DNA of 26,890 nucleotides. Source: Stentor coeruleus (lineage: Eukaryota > Ciliophora > Heterotrichea > Heterotrichida > Stentoridae). The notes under the pieces were generated by a model, which saw nothing but the letters and a program-made list of their open reading frames with translations, was not told where the DNA came from and did no database searches. The stretch is taken from the NCBI GenBank assembly GCA_001970955.1, contig MPUH01000990.1, positions 1 through 26,890 of the forward strand, read 5' to 3'. Positions 8,363-18,949 of the stretch are shown one piece after another. Both the position numbers and the translations under genes were made by a program. Numbering within the stretch: the stretch's first letter is position 1; the number at the start of each line of letters is the position of its first letter.

Positions 8363-10615
8363 ATGTCAACTAGTAAACTCAGCGATAGCGACCGCAGATA
8401 TACTTTTAACCACATCGACATCGAACTACATACATCTATTCACGCCAAATCCGCTTTATACAACCTCCAAAACCATGAAGAATACGAAAACAAAGCTTTA
8501 CCTATCGACTACAACAGTTTAAACTTTGAAAAGCTAGTCAATCAGCAATTGACCACCAGTTTATACATAGACAAAATGAACCCAAACAACATATCCTCAG
8601 AATTCAAATCCAACCTAATCTATTTTTATGTTTACTATACTTTATACTTAGTATCTATCTTATCATTTACCTCATTACTTTTTTCCAATAACAATTCTAT
8701 GTCCAGTCATTTTCAAATCCACTTAGGTTGTATATTTATCCTATTAGTTTTCGCATATGCTATATTGTTATCCCTAAAAAATAAATGGGTATTAAAAAGA
8801 ATCAGAGAATTTTATTTAACATTAGGGTTTTTAACTTACTTATATTTCATATTAGCTGATCCTAAAATATTATATAAGTTTACTGGTGAAGATTATAATC
8901 CTAATGAAGTACCTTTAATACTTGGACTTATAAGTTTAGGTCCAATGATTAGGATTATATTATTTGATAGTTACCTTTATACTCTTATTTTAGGGATATC
9001 AGGATCTTTGATATTTTTATGTGTAAGAATTCCATATGCCCCTGGATCAAAGATTACCACTCTTAGTGAAATTTGTTTGGTTATTGTGTTTATTATTATA
9101 CAAATTATTGAAACTCATAAAATTGATTTAAGGATTAAACAGGTTTTTTGGAGAAGGGAAAAAGAAATTGTTTTAAAAAAAGATAAAGACCCTGAAATTG
9201 GGATTAGGTCCCTTGGGATAAATTCTGATGTAGAAATTATTATGGATATGTGTGAACAGATTAAAATAAAACTTAAAGATGTTAGTAAGGTTATTATTTA
9301 TAAGGATATAAAATCTGTGATAAAAGATAGTATTGCGGATATAGAGAAAATCAAATGGAAAGTTGCCCATAAACAGGATATAAGGATTGTTTTGGATCCG
9401 AATATGGATGATGATGATAGAGAGTATATCGAACAAAATTTTGTAGAGATTAAGAAATTTAAAAGTGAAAAAAGTGAGAAGAATGATAAAATGGATAGAA
9501 GTTTTAGTGATATTGCTGAAATCCTACCAAGAAAAGCTTCTGGGCGGTTTACATATCATGACGTTGAAGGAGCTATTGCTACTTTTGGTATCAACTGGAA
9601 TTTCGATATTTGGTTTGTATACGACTCAACTGGTGAAAGTATATCTTTAGTTGCAAATCATATATTATCTAAATGGAATTTATATGAATTATTCAAACTG
9701 ACTAAAGATGTTTCACAAAGATTTTTCGAACACATAGAAAAGGTAAAAGTTATATAGGCTTATAAGTTCAATCCATATCACAACGCATGTCATGCAGCGG
9801 ATGTTCTTCATTCTTTTATGTTTTTTGTATTAAGTTCTCATTTACTAAATAAACTTTCTCCATTAGAGATTTTTTCAAGTATTATATCAATTCTAGGTCA
9901 TGATGTAGCCCATCCTGGAGTAACAAATCGATACTTAGTAAACAATAAAGATGAACTTGCTTTACAATTCAATGATATAAGTGTATTAGAAAATATGCAT
10001 AGTGCAACAATATTTAACACAATGAAAAAACCAGGTTCAGACATACTTTCAAGTCTGAATCAAGAAGAATGGTTTCGTGTACGTAATTTGATAATCCAAA
10101 TGGTTTTATCAACAGATATGTCACGTCATTTTGAAGTCCTTGGGCAATTTCGAGCAAGGGTTTTAGGGTTAAAAGATTTAGAATTAAATGATAGTGAAGA
10201 TAAAGCTTTAATTCTAAGTATTGGGCTTAAATGTGCTGATTTAGGACATAGTGCCAAAAGTACAGATTTACATAAAAAATGGTCGTTTTTGGTTTGTGAT
10301 GAACTTTTCACTCAAGGGGATTTGGAAAAAGAGAAATTTCAAACTGTGTCAATGTATTGTGATAGAGAAACAACAGATATAGATAAAAGTCAAAGCGGTT
10401 TTTTAAAAAATATATGCATACCTTTATATGAAGTATGGGGAGTTTATATGAATTCCCCAACTGTGCAGAAAAACTGTATTGATCAACAAATAGCCAATCA
10501 GAAATTCTGGGAAGATAGAGCTAAGTATCGCAAATCAACCATGCGGCTAGATATTATCCCTGATTCAGCAATGCCAAGTATACAAAGAATATCTTCAGAT
10601 CCTCTATTAAAATAA
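8363..10615 (+). CDS. Multi-pass membrane cyclic-nucleotide phosphodiesterase
   Basis: The spliced product is 745 aa (exons 8363-9742 and 9758-10615). It should hydrolyse cAMP and/or cGMP at a membrane. About six hydrophobic segments are seen at residues 85-108, 118-138, 149-165, 184-201, 204-222 and 234-250. A charged linker follows (260-420). The class I PDE catalytic domain covers about 425-730. The signature YHNACHAADV (467-476) is created exactly by splicing. HDVAHPG (H508, D509, H512), MHSATIF, TDMSRH and CADLGH (D621) supply the expected metal-binding and HD residues, and Q672 with F675 in QSGFLKN fits the purine-clamp glutamine. Substrate preference cannot be read from this. Membrane-anchored PDEs with an N-terminal bundle are known in ciliates and other protists. 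There is no GAF or PAS domain that I can see. Tail-to-tail with the sorting nexin gene. Confidence 0.93.
9743..9757 (+). other. 15-nt intron inside the PDE catalytic domain
   Basis: The intron reads GTAAAAGTTATATAG. Without splicing the frame hits TAG at its last three bases. With splicing, HIEK joins AYKFNPYHNACH, restoring the PDE signature. The A at base 10 is present. Confidence 0.95.
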
Positions 10616-10664
10616 ACATTTTAAACATAAAAATGGAAAAGTTCAAGTCCTCTATTAAAATAAA
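10600..10664. repeat. 17-bp direct repeat spanning the PDE stop codon
   Basis: tcctctattaaaataaa occurs at 10600-10616, covering the last codons and TAA of the phosphodiesterase, and again at 10648-10664 in the 3' flank. It may be a small local duplication of the gene end. The rest of the 10616-10837 spacer is AT-rich without visible features. Confidence 0.75.
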
Positions 10665-10837
10665 ATTAATACAAACCTTTTAATCAAAAAAAACCTATGC
10701 TAAAATAGTAGTTTCTGTAATAAACTAATTTTCCCTTTTCATAATACATAATTTCTACATCTTATATCATAACATACTACTAAAAAAAATAAAACAAAAA
10801 TCATATAAAAATTACGAGAAAGTCATAAGATAACTAC

Positions 10838-12232
10838 CTAAATATTCTTCTCAAGTTCCTTAAGCTGCTTAACAATAGACGTGAGTTCTTTCTGAAGTAT
10901 ATCAATAGAAATTTCATTCGCAGTCAAAAGTGTCTCAAGTTTCTTATTCTTAAACTCTGGTATTTCATCTTGTAAAATCATAGTCCCCGACACATTAATT
11001 ATAACATCAATATTCCTAATAGTTTCTTCTAATTGATTTATCTCATTTTCACTACGACTTATATAATACTCTTGGCTTTTCTTATTGAAATACTGGACAA
11101 TTTTTTTCTTCCCCGCCTTTCTCTTTTCAATATTCGCTTTTTCTCCTTCAATTTTCATACCAAGAGTACTTTTATATTTTTCAATATCAGCTCTTCTATT
11201 AATAACCTCAACAATCCCCCCAACTTCTAATAATATATTCCTACACCATATTACCAAATCTCCATAAGGATTTTCTTCTTTATTTCTTTCAGGAACATCT
11301 AAAGGATTTGATATATAAAAAGTGGATAATTCTTTAATCCCTTGAATCATCGTAACTGTATCTTGATCTATAGCATTATAACTATTCTCACTAATCTTAC
11401 AAGTTTTTTCTAATCTTTCAAGTAACCCTTTTCCCTGTTGAAAATACGCTAAATATTGTTTGATTTCCAGTTCGATTTCTGGATTTGTGGTCTTGGCGGA
11501 ATAGCTTTCAAATACTTTTGTATATTTATTTCCTATAACAATAAAATTTGGAGACTTGCTAACTATGCTTTGTTTATGGAAGTTTACTGGACCTCTTAAA
11601 AAAAGCTGGAACTCTTCAGATATAAGAAGATAATTATATTTTGATAAGGTTTTGAGAAAGTATTCTAATAATTTTCTACGGCTTTCAATGAAGTTAGGCT
11701 CGAGGTTTCCCTAAATATTTTATACAATTGCTTGCTTTGGGGGAAGCTGTAAAATGCAACAACCAGGCCATTCTATTATCAAGACTTTTCTTAAAGCTAA
11801 GAATTCTTTATAACGTCTCTGTACATGAAAACCTCCTACACTATCAGTTCCAGAAACTGTATACATGACATGCTTTCTAATAATTCCTGACTTGATCTGT
11901 GGGTCTGTAACTTTTATATCAATTCCATAACCTGATAAAGCTACACGCTTTTCCTCAACAGTCCTTTTCCTTGTATAATTCGGCTCAGGTTCATCGTTTT
12001 TGCCTTCTTCTTCTGAATCAGAACTGTCCTCATGAGTTGGATAGTCTATTTTTGGCTCATAAAATTTACCCTCATTATGCTCTTTTTCTAATGAACTTGA
12101 ACTTGACTCTGAATTTGACCTATGCTTTTTACCTCCAGTTTCAATATAATTCGGCTGGATATGATCGTATGTTTCTTCGTAGTCATTAGATTTCTCCATG
12201 TTATACTTTTCTTCTTCATTGATCTCTTCCAT
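10838..12232 (-). CDS. Sorting nexin: PX domain plus C-terminal helical (BAR-like) region
   Basis: Two exons (12232-11726 and 11710-10838) give 459 aa. Residues 1-95 are acidic and Ser-rich, probably disordered. The PX domain runs about 98-215: RRYKEF (139-144) is the phosphoinositide-binding Arg-Arg-Tyr motif, PPK (164-166) the Pro-rich turn, then the intron, then FIESRRKLLEYFLKTL and EFQLFLR as the closing helices. About 240-459 is predicted helical and heptad-rich, of the size of a BAR module, which would make this a SNX-BAR membrane-bending protein of endosomes. BAR identity is inferred from position and composition only. Such nexins work with retromer, whose VPS26 subunit is encoded 8 kb away. 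Stop codon is TAG. Confidence 0.88.
11711..11725 (-). other. 15-nt intron inside the PX domain
   Basis: On the coding strand it reads GTATAAAATATTTAG. It contains an in-frame TAA. Removal joins PPKQAI to GNLEPNFIESRRK, completing the PX domain. The A at base 10 is present. Confidence 0.92.
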
Positions 12233-12302
12233 ATCAAAAATATTGGTATTATATATTCGCCAAATTACTAAATAGAAATAGTTTTTACATATAGTTTATT
12301 TA

Positions 12303-12617
12303 CTAAAAAGTCCAGTCCTCATTATCATCACTTCCAATACTTTCGCTAGCCTCTTCTGATTCCCCAAAAAGGTTTTCTTGGAGTTTTTGGATCAGGCTTA
12401 GAATTTGACCTTCTTCTACCATCTTGCGATCTAAAAATGGACTATGTTCTTTGCGGAGAATTTCAAGCCAATCTAAAGGATCATGGCTTGGCTCTAATTC
12501 TGGTATTGGCATTATATGTAGGTATAACTTGTTTTTAGAAGGAACTTTGTATTCTAAGATTATGGTTGGGGGCTCGAATTTCAGACCAAATCTTCGTGGT
12601 AAAATATCCTTCGACAT
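12303..12617 (-). CDS. CEP19: CEP19-like centrosomal/basal-body protein
   Basis: The product is 104 aa starting at ATG 12615-12617 (MSKDILPRRFGLKF). The frame stays open two codons upstream but without an ATG. The segment RFGLKFEPPTIILEY followed by LHIMPI matches the N-terminal signature of CEP19 (basic residue, F-x-PP-x-IIL-x-Y, then IMP). CEP19 localises to the mother centriole or ciliary base and helps recruit RABL2 and IFT-B for ciliary entry. A helical middle (WLEILRKEHSPFLD...QILSLIQKLQENL, shown in parts) and an acidic tail ending DWTF also fit. It is shorter than the animal protein (about 160 aa), lacking its C-terminal part. Homology was judged by eye, so moderate certainty. Confidence 0.7.
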   Translation of the reverse strand: MSKDILPRRFGLKFEPPTIILEYKVPSKNKLYLHIMPIPELEPSHDPLDWLEILRKEHSPFLDRKMVEEGQILSLIQKLQENLFGESEEASESIGSDDNEDWTF

Positions 12618-13894
12618 TTTCAATATTATAAAGTTTATTTAAATTTTAGTTGATATTGAAAGGTTTTATATACTTTTGGGAGGATAAAATTGGGGCTTTA
12701 GTTGATGAAAATTAGAGGAAAAGTTTGATTTGGAATTTAGTTGATGAAAATAAATTAGAGGAAAAGTTTGATTTGGAATAGGGAAATTGTTAAAGCCTAG
12801 TTTTTATAGTTAGGGTTTTGATAATTTTTTTTAATATAGATAGGTGCTTTCTTAGAGAATAAGGGCAATTTGGTTTTTAGATAATTTTTTAAGTATTTTT
12901 TTAATATAACAGTCAGAAAAATTTTCTCTTAAAGTATGAATTATCGTTATTTATATAGGAAAATACAAATTTGAGGCTTTCTGAGGTTTTTATGTTGAAG
13001 AATTCTTGGTAGAGATATACTTAGAGAGTTAAATATTGGGTTTACGCTCTGGAAATAAACTTGATGTATTTTATTAAGGCAATTTCTGTATAGTTTAACT
13101 AAATATTAATGATTTTGAGTGTGAGTGTGAGAAAGTATTGAAGGTAATAATTTTTCTACTTCTATATCTAATTATAGCATATAAATTCTGAAGAAAAAAA
13201 ATTATAATATAAGGGAAAAAGTACTTGTACTAGAACTAGTTTATTAGTTTTATTATGATATTCTCAATGATTTTAGTTAGTATATGATATTAGTTTTATA
13301 TACTATTTCACTCCTTATCATCAATCTTTTTGAAATAAAATAGTCATAATCACAATTACAGCTTTATCTAGTATGAATTGTGCTACCTAATATATAAACA
13401 TTTAAAAGCTATTACAATACATAATTTATTAGAAGTATCAGCTATAATATTAAACAAAAACTTGAATATTTTTTTCAATCATATATGTTGAGTTTAACAA
13501 AATCAATTTAGTTCATTGGAGATTTATATAAAATGACTATTTCTAAACTTTTTATTTGAATCCTTAATATCGTTATAAGAATTGATTTTATATCTCAAAT
13601 CGTTTATTTTTATTATAGTTTCTCATGTCTATTAAAACAGCTGTTTCCGCATACCTACCATTAATCATATTTTCAATCCTGTAATCAATAACTTTCAAGA
13701 TCAATCACTTATAATCTTAAATATTCCCTTCATTTTTCATATAAACCTACCCTACTCCAACATCACTCATTACAATAATTCGCATTTGCAAAAAAATCTT
13801 GCAAATCCCATTTACCTTAATAACCATCCTTCAACTAAGAATACCTATAAAATTCAAAGCCAAATTAAATACATTTACCATAATCTTGGCTATT
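12618..13894. other. Noncoding interval
   Basis: No gene seen. 12618 to about 13250 is G-rich and C-poor on the plus strand, and about 13600-13894 is C-rich and G-poor. The switch occurs in a very AT-rich stretch. A diverged tandem duplication lies at 12697-12778. Confidence 0.6.
12697..12778. repeat. Diverged 39/43-bp tandem duplication
   Basis: Copies at 12697-12735 and 12736-12778 are identical except for a 4-nt insertion after gttgatgaaaa in the second copy. The indel suggests a real duplication with later slippage. Confidence 0.85.
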
Positions 13895-14260
13895 TTAACT
13901 TGAGTGACTCCCACTAGTAGAAGTGCCAATTGTTTCTGGTTTATTATGCATTTGTATAAAACTCTTCAAATTTCCTTTACTAATTTCGCTTTCTAGCTTC
14001 CTATTATCAACAAAAGCCCCTTTAATAAACACATAAGGCAAGGATTTTTGATGTGTCATTTCTTTGAGAATAAATTTCATAGGTAACGATGTTACTTCGA
14101 TTATCTTAGGATCAGATCTTATTGAATGGAATTGAGATTTCACACGAAGACATTTAGGACACCCTACTTTACTATATATGACTATAAACTGACTATTTAT
14201 ATCAGCTTCAATCTCATTTGATATTTTTTCTTTTTCATTTGTCCCACAGCATATGCCCAT
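13895..14260 (-). CDS. Glutaredoxin-like protein with putative N-terminal acylation
   Basis: The product is 121 aa from ATG 14258-14260. A further in-frame ATG at 14306-14308 would add 16 hydrophobic residues, but the downstream start gives MGICCGTNEKEK, a classic N-myristoylation plus palmitoylation pattern (Gly2, Cys4, Cys5). The body is a thioredoxin-fold glutaredoxin-like domain: strand FIVIYSK, active site CPKC (C34, C37), and LPYVFIKGAFVDN (Pro75 as the cis-proline, then the glutathione-site loop). The usual CPYC is CPKC here and the GG motif of classical glutaredoxins is DN. It may be a membrane-tethered redox protein, and glutathione dependence is uncertain. The C-terminus is Ser/Thr-rich. 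Stop codon is TAA. Confidence 0.75.
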   Translation of the reverse strand: MGICCGTNEKEKISNEIEADINSQFIVIYSKVGCPKCLRVKSQFHSIRSDPKIIEVTSLPMKFILKEMTHQKSLPYVFIKGAFVDNRKLESEISKGNLKSFIQMHNKPETIGTSTSGSHSS

Positions 14261-15354
14261 TTGATAATTATAATCCAGGATAATATATGGAATATTGGGT
14301 AAAAACATATGGGGTTTAGATGTATAAGCAGATTTTATATTTGAAAATTAGAAGTCAGATATGGATATTTTTGTGGATTTTAGTGAAGATAGTGAGATTT
14401 TTCAGTTTAATAATTATATTTTTTTTGATTTTTGATTTATGATATAGGTTGTAGGTTGATTGGGGGTTGTGATTTTATTATGATAATGGAAATTATTTTT
14501 ATGGTAGGAGTAGCTTGAGGGGATTTTTTTTTGGGTTTGATGTTGGAGTATAAATTATTTGGGCGGATTGTGAATGTGAAGGGTAAAATAATTATGGTAT
14601 AGAAAAGAATATACTGAGGTGGATGTGAAGATAAAAATACTGAAAAGGTAATTGGAAGATTAGATAATACGGAAAATGCTTATAAATAAATAGAAATTTG
14701 TATGAAGTTATAGATAAATTAAGATGATATTGCAATTTTTTACTTTTTATTGGGTATAAAAACTAAACTTGTGTGTTTTGATTATGTATTATTGTTTTAT
14801 ATAATACTCTTTATATAATCTAATATTTACAGCAATACTTCTTAAAACATGTATAATTTAAACATGTATAATTTAAACATATATAATTTAAACAGTTTCT
14901 AAATCCATGCCAAAAAAAGGTTTAAAAATTCAATCATCGTTATTCTTTATATAAGCTATATTATTATTTGATTCTATAAAAATTACTCATTTTTCAAGAA
15001 ATACATTAACTAAAAGAATGTCTTTTCACTCTTTAATCCTCATCATCTATTCTAATAAATCATATTTTCCTATTATTTGAATTTGCCCAAAAATATATCT
15101 TTTGCTTTATCAAAAACAAATATTTCTAAATCAAAAACTATTATTAAAAGAACTTGATTTACAACAATTTTTAATAAGATTTTTTAGTATATTCAAAAGC
15201 TAAAAAAACTTCAATTCCTAATAAAAATTTCACCAAACAACTAGCCAACCTGCAAAATTTCATACTTAAAATCTTATCCTACCATTCAAACTCTCAAATT
15301 ATTTCCCCAATCTCATTCATAATAGCCCTATTATCCTATGATAATAATTTTAAA
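14261..15354. other. Noncoding interval between divergent genes
   Basis: No gene seen. 14310-14740 is G-rich and C-poor on the plus strand, about 14740-14880 is nearly pure A/T, and 14880-15354 is C-rich and G-poor. Both flanking genes point outward, so each promoter side is C-rich on its own coding strand. A 15-bp triplet repeat lies at the switch (14846-14890). Confidence 0.6.
14846..14890. repeat. Three tandem copies of a 15-bp unit
   Basis: Copies of aacatgtataattta at 14846, 14861 and 14876; the third has one change (g to a). Located at the point where strand composition flips between the two divergent genes. Confidence 0.85.
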
Positions 15355-15786
15355 ATGGACAGAATCGAGCCTATCAAAATTGCTGGAAAGTACAACCCTC
15401 CAAAACTTGGTATAGTTTACAAACTAGGTCAAGATTCTTTTATACATGAATTTCATCTAGCTCCAGAAAGCTTAAATGAAACTAGTGAGGCTCTTATAGA
15501 AGCTCTTTTTTCAAATTTCCCGGTCTACTTCCGCAATATAAACCCATACCAAGTCAAAAAAATTCTTGATAAAATGAAAGCAAAACAAAAGCCAGGATTA
15601 AACCGTTTTTCTAAACCACAAATGCTGAATCAGGCTAAAAAACAAGATGATTTGAAGAAGTATAATCAATATATAGATGATCAAGATTTATATAGTCCTG
15701 ATGAAGAAGGATCTGATGATTTTAACTATGGAGATGTTGATAAGCATATGGATCAAGATGAAAGTTTTTCTGATGAGAATTTTTAG
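15355..15786 (+). CDS. Small protein with CEP19-like architecture
   Basis: The product is 143 aa starting MDRIEPIKIAGKYNPPKL. Residues 11-70 align by eye with the CEP19-like protein at 12303: aromatic-x-PP, then hydrophobics, then YK, a strand pair, and a Leu-rich helix (EALIEALFSNFPVYFRN, then QVKKILDKM). The last 45 residues are Asp/Glu/Ser-rich, another shared trait. I therefore suggest a distant CEP19-family member, but the similarity is too low to be sure and a coincidental fold match is possible. It is convergent with the LRR gene, with only 39 bp between stop codons. Stop codon is TAG. Confidence 0.65.
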   Translation: MDRIEPIKIAGKYNPPKLGIVYKLGQDSFIHEFHLAPESLNETSEALIEALFSNFPVYFRNINPYQVKKILDKMKAKQKPGLNRFSKPQMLNQAKKQDDLKKYNQYIDDQDLYSPDEEGSDDFNYGDVDKHMDQDESFSDENF

Positions 15787-15825
15787 AAGACTTTAATTAT
15801 TAAATCTTTATGTAAATCTGGTTTT

Positions 15826-18261
15826 TTAGTTTCTAAATTTAAAATAGTTCAAGCCTTTAACTTTGAGATCTTCCCTAAGCTCAAAACTAGGTTGTATATC
15901 TTCTTCAAAACTTGAAAAGTTATATGAAGGTGTTAATGGACCGATACTCTTTAATCCTCCTCTACTTATAGCGCTTTGATTAAATTTACTTACCCGCTCC
16001 ATAACAGCTGAACGGACAAGAGTTTCAGTTTCGCCTGGGACAAATTCTATCCCTTCATCAAAATCTTTTTGTATATCCAAAGCTTTTTTATGGACATTTA
16101 ATTTCTCAAGTTTTTCAAGCCGGTCAGTTAAGGTTTTAGAAAAATTGAATTTCTCTATTTCTGGTGGTTTTTCGATTTCATGATCAGATATTGATAGTTC
16201 AGCAGAGAGTTCTTGGGTTTTTTTCTGATTTTCTATTATGAGATGGAATTCTTCTTCTAGTTTGTTGAATTTCTGATCCCAATAATCTAGTATGTTTTGT
16301 ACCCCTTGCATAGAGTTTTCAATTTTAGTGATTTTCCCTGTGCTGGTATCTTCGATTTGGCCTATGCGGATGAGTAGTTTTTCTATATCGGTTTTTATAT
16401 CTGCGAATTTTACTAGTTCTTGACATTCCATTATCTGCATGTCGAGGTCAGAAATATGTTTGTAGATTTCTTCATCACGGTTTTTAAGGATTTCCTTTAT
16501 TTTCATCGAATTTGCAACTTTTTCTTCCAGCAGCATGATTTTCCCATTATTATCCTTAACCGATTTTTCATTTTCCCCTATTTGTTTATGAAGATTTTGT
16601 AGTCCTTTACCTAAAGTATCCTTTTCTTCCCAATACTTTTGCATATTTTTTCTTATCTCCTCTATGTCTTCACTTACTTCTGTTGCTTTCTCAGTTAAAT
16701 TTTGAACTTGTAACACATAATTTGCAATATCTTGTTTACTACAAAAACCTACATGTAGATTTTTTATTTGTGATTTAAGAGAATAGTGATTTTTTTCAAT
16801 TTTCACGTCTAAAGATTTTAAATTTTCTAGTTCTTCTCCTAACAACTGTAGCGTTTTTTGGATTTGAATGATTTTTTCAGTGTTTTTTATTGAGTTTTCA
16901 TTAATTGCCACAGGTTTACTATGAGGATTTTCGTTTTTAGGAAGTTCTTTTATGGATTTTTCTATAGATTCGATTTTTGTATTGAGGGTTTCTTTAAAAG
17001 TTTCAAACTCTTGTGCATAAGACATGATATTTTGTGACAAAGTTTCAGTTTTCGAAGAAATCACATGAAAGTCTTCAGTTTTTAAAGTCTTCGCTAAAGA
17101 TTCTGTGCAGTTTTCAAAACTTGTATCGATTTTTACTAGTCTAGAAGAAGTTGATGTGATAAAACCATTAAGTTTTGCATCTAAAGTCTCGCATATATCA
17201 ATAAGAACTTCGATTTTCCCTTTATCATCTACCGGAAAGAACGTTTTTTCTTTTAATTCTAGCATGCTTATATCAGAATAAGTCAACGACCCACTCATAG
17301 AAAGAAACGCTTTACTCGCACTTCTTGATTGTCCAACTTCTCTACCATCTTTCCCAGCCTCACCAACTTCGCTTCCACCTCTTATTTTCTTCAACAAAAT
17401 TCCTTGTATCTCATGAAATATCCCATGTTCAACCACAGCATTCCTATTCGAAACTGTTGAAAAATACAAATTAGCAAATAAAGCTTTTTTAACTCCATAC
17501 AAAACATCCCCATCTTGAACATTATCCCAATTAACAAAACTTGAATTCAAACATATCAAGCTTTTATTATAAAAACTTAACGCATTTTCTAAATCTTTCA
17601 CAAACTTAGGATGTGTATCATTAAAATCAAACCCTAAAAACACAAGGTTATTATTTTCTAAAGCTTCAGCAAGTCCAAGTTCAATATAATATTGATTCTT
17701 CCCTATATCAATACCTTTAATACTTAAAGATTTTATATTTTTATTAATTTTTGTTGCTGTGATTATTGAGTTTAGAACTGTTACAGATAAAGGGTTTGAG
17801 TTTAAAGATATGATTTCAATTGGGGATGTTGAGAAACTTTGCCCGAAATTTGTTTCATGAAAAGAGTTGTTATCGAAAATAATTTCTTTTAAGGATGAGG
17901 TTTTAGAGATTAGGTCTAAAAGAGGAGAACCAAATGAGTCGTTTAGGTTGTTATTGGAAAAATCTATAAGGGTAAGACTTGTGTTGGTTGATAAAGATTG
18001 GCAAAAGTATGAGAAAGATTCTGAGGATGGGAATATAGATGAGTTTATAGTAAGTTTTTTGATATACGTAGACACTTTGAATAGTTTGGTAAAGGAGTTT
18101 AGGCTTATTTTTGAAAAGTCAGTATTTTTAACTATGAGTGTAGTTAAATAGTCTAAGTTTTCTTGTAAAATCGAGGCAATACAAAAGAACTCATTTTCAT
18201 TCTGTATAATAAATACACTAGCGAAATCTAGTTTTAAAGTATCTTCTTTATTCTGTAACAT
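15826..18261 (-). CDS. Leucine-rich-repeat plus coiled-coil protein
   Basis: The product is 811 aa with no intron found. Residues about 25-255 are leucine-rich repeats of the RNI type, each with an L-x-x-L-x-x-x-x-N-x-L pattern (for example LTLIDFSNNNLNDS, LKEIIFDNNSFHE, IEIISLNSNPLS). About 260-335 is a linker. About 340-720 is long coiled coil with many Glu/Lys/Leu heptads. The tail is partly Ser-rich and ends GLNYFKFRN. The LRR-then-coiled-coil order recalls LRRC45, a centrosomal linker protein, but other LRR scaffolds share it, so I give no symbol. It is divergent from the gene at 18386 with 124 bp between ATGs. Stop codon is TAA. Confidence 0.85.
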   Translation of the reverse strand: MLQNKEDTLKLDFASVFIIQNENEFFCIASILQENLDYLTTLIVKNTDFSKISLNSFTKLFKVSTYIKKLTINSSIFPSSESFSYFCQSLSTNTSLTLIDFSNNNLNDSFGSPLLDLISKTSSLKEIIFDNNSFHETNFGQSFSTSPIEIISLNSNPLSVTVLNSIITATKINKNIKSLSIKGIDIGKNQYYIELGLAEALENNNLVFLGFDFNDTHPKFVKDLENALSFYNKSLICLNSSFVNWDNVQDGDVLYGVKKALFANLYFSTVSNRNAVVEHGIFHEIQGILLKKIRGGSEVGEAGKDGREVGQSRSASKAFLSMSGSLTYSDISMLELKEKTFFPVDDKGKIEVLIDICETLDAKLNGFITSTSSRLVKIDTSFENCTESLAKTLKTEDFHVISSKTETLSQNIMSYAQEFETFKETLNTKIESIEKSIKELPKNENPHSKPVAINENSIKNTEKIIQIQKTLQLLGEELENLKSLDVKIEKNHYSLKSQIKNLHVGFCSKQDIANYVLQVQNLTEKATEVSEDIEEIRKNMQKYWEEKDTLGKGLQNLHKQIGENEKSVKDNNGKIMLLEEKVANSMKIKEILKNRDEEIYKHISDLDMQIMECQELVKFADIKTDIEKLLIRIGQIEDTSTGKITKIENSMQGVQNILDYWDQKFNKLEEEFHLIIENQKKTQELSAELSISDHEIEKPPEIEKFNFSKTLTDRLEKLEKLNVHKKALDIQKDFDEGIEFVPGETETLVRSAVMERVSKFNQSAISRGGLKSIGPLTPSYNFSSFEEDIQPSFELREDLKVKGLNYFKFRN

Positions 18262-18385
18262 ATTAATAACCTCTTTTGCTGGGGTTACTGATTTAGCCCT
18301 ACATATATCCTAATTTTCTCTTACATAATAAGTACTTTCCATATTATTATATGCCAATACACAGTATCTCATAATAATTACTTAT
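18262..18385. promoter_or_regulatory. 124-bp divergent intergenic spacer
   Basis: The spacer lies between the ATG of the LRR/coiled-coil gene (minus) and ATG 18386 (plus), so both promoters must lie here. It is AT-rich with a G-rich left third (ttttgctggggttactg) and no motif I can name. Confidence 0.45.
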
Positions 18386-18889
18386 ATGGAGTACATTTTC
18401 AATCATGAAAGGCTTAGATTCGATGAACTTGTAAGTAAAATATCAACAAAAAAACACTTTAGTCCTTTGAAACCACTCAAAACATCGCGATTCTCCATGT
18501 CTCCAAAGCTTTTAATTCCAAAAACCAAAACAAAAAAGTATAACAAAGTCTATGCAAACACCCCTTCTTCAGAAGATTTCTCTTCGATTTTCCCTCTTTT
18601 GCCCAGAGGAGGAAATAAAAGCTATGCTAATAGTCCTATGAATAAACAGTTTGATAGGGTTATTGACTTTATTGACTTAAAAGATACGCAGATTCAACAT
18701 TTTGACAAGGTTTATAACTACTTTAGATTAGATAAATCGATTGATATGAAAGCTTTGCCAAGGATAAGGAAAAATAATATTCAGAATGGTGACCTTGAAA
18801 GACCAAAGATTAATAAGAAAAAAGAAAAAAACAAAGATCAAAAACTTATTGCATATATCCCTACTGTAAAATATGCCCAGCAGGACTAA
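18386..18889 (+). CDS. Basic protein, unknown function
   Basis: The product is 167 aa starting MEYIFNHERLRFDEL. It is rich in Lys, Ser, Pro and Asn. Two similar short segments occur, KKYNKVYANTPSSEDF and GNKSYANSPMNKQFD, which look like a degenerate internal repeat containing a YAN-(S/T)-P core, a possible proline-directed phosphorylation site. The C-terminal third is strongly basic (KINKKKEKNKDQK). No known domain recognised. Stop codon is TAA. Confidence 0.7.
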   Translation: MEYIFNHERLRFDELVSKISTKKHFSPLKPLKTSRFSMSPKLLIPKTKTKKYNKVYANTPSSEDFSSIFPLLPRGGNKSYANSPMNKQFDRVIDFIDLKDTQIQHFDKVYNYFRLDKSIDMKALPRIRKNNIQNGDLERPKINKKKEKNKDQKLIAYIPTVKYAQQD

Positions 18890-18949
18890 TGTAAATGAAA
18901 TTTCTCTTTTATTAGTAAACTTTATAAAAAATCTTTTAATAACTTATTC

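Noticed and set aside
9173..9436. Minus-strand open frame inside the phosphodiesterase gene
   Set aside because: Shadow of the confirmed PDE coding region, with no independent support.
10640..10650. gttcaagtcc resembling a tRNA T-loop
   Set aside because: No acceptor stem, anticodon arm or D-arm can be placed around it. It is part of the 17-bp repeat at the PDE 3' end.
17867..18151. 94-codon plus-strand open frame inside the LRR gene
   Set aside because: Antisense of the leucine-rich repeats. The LRR pattern on the minus strand is clear.
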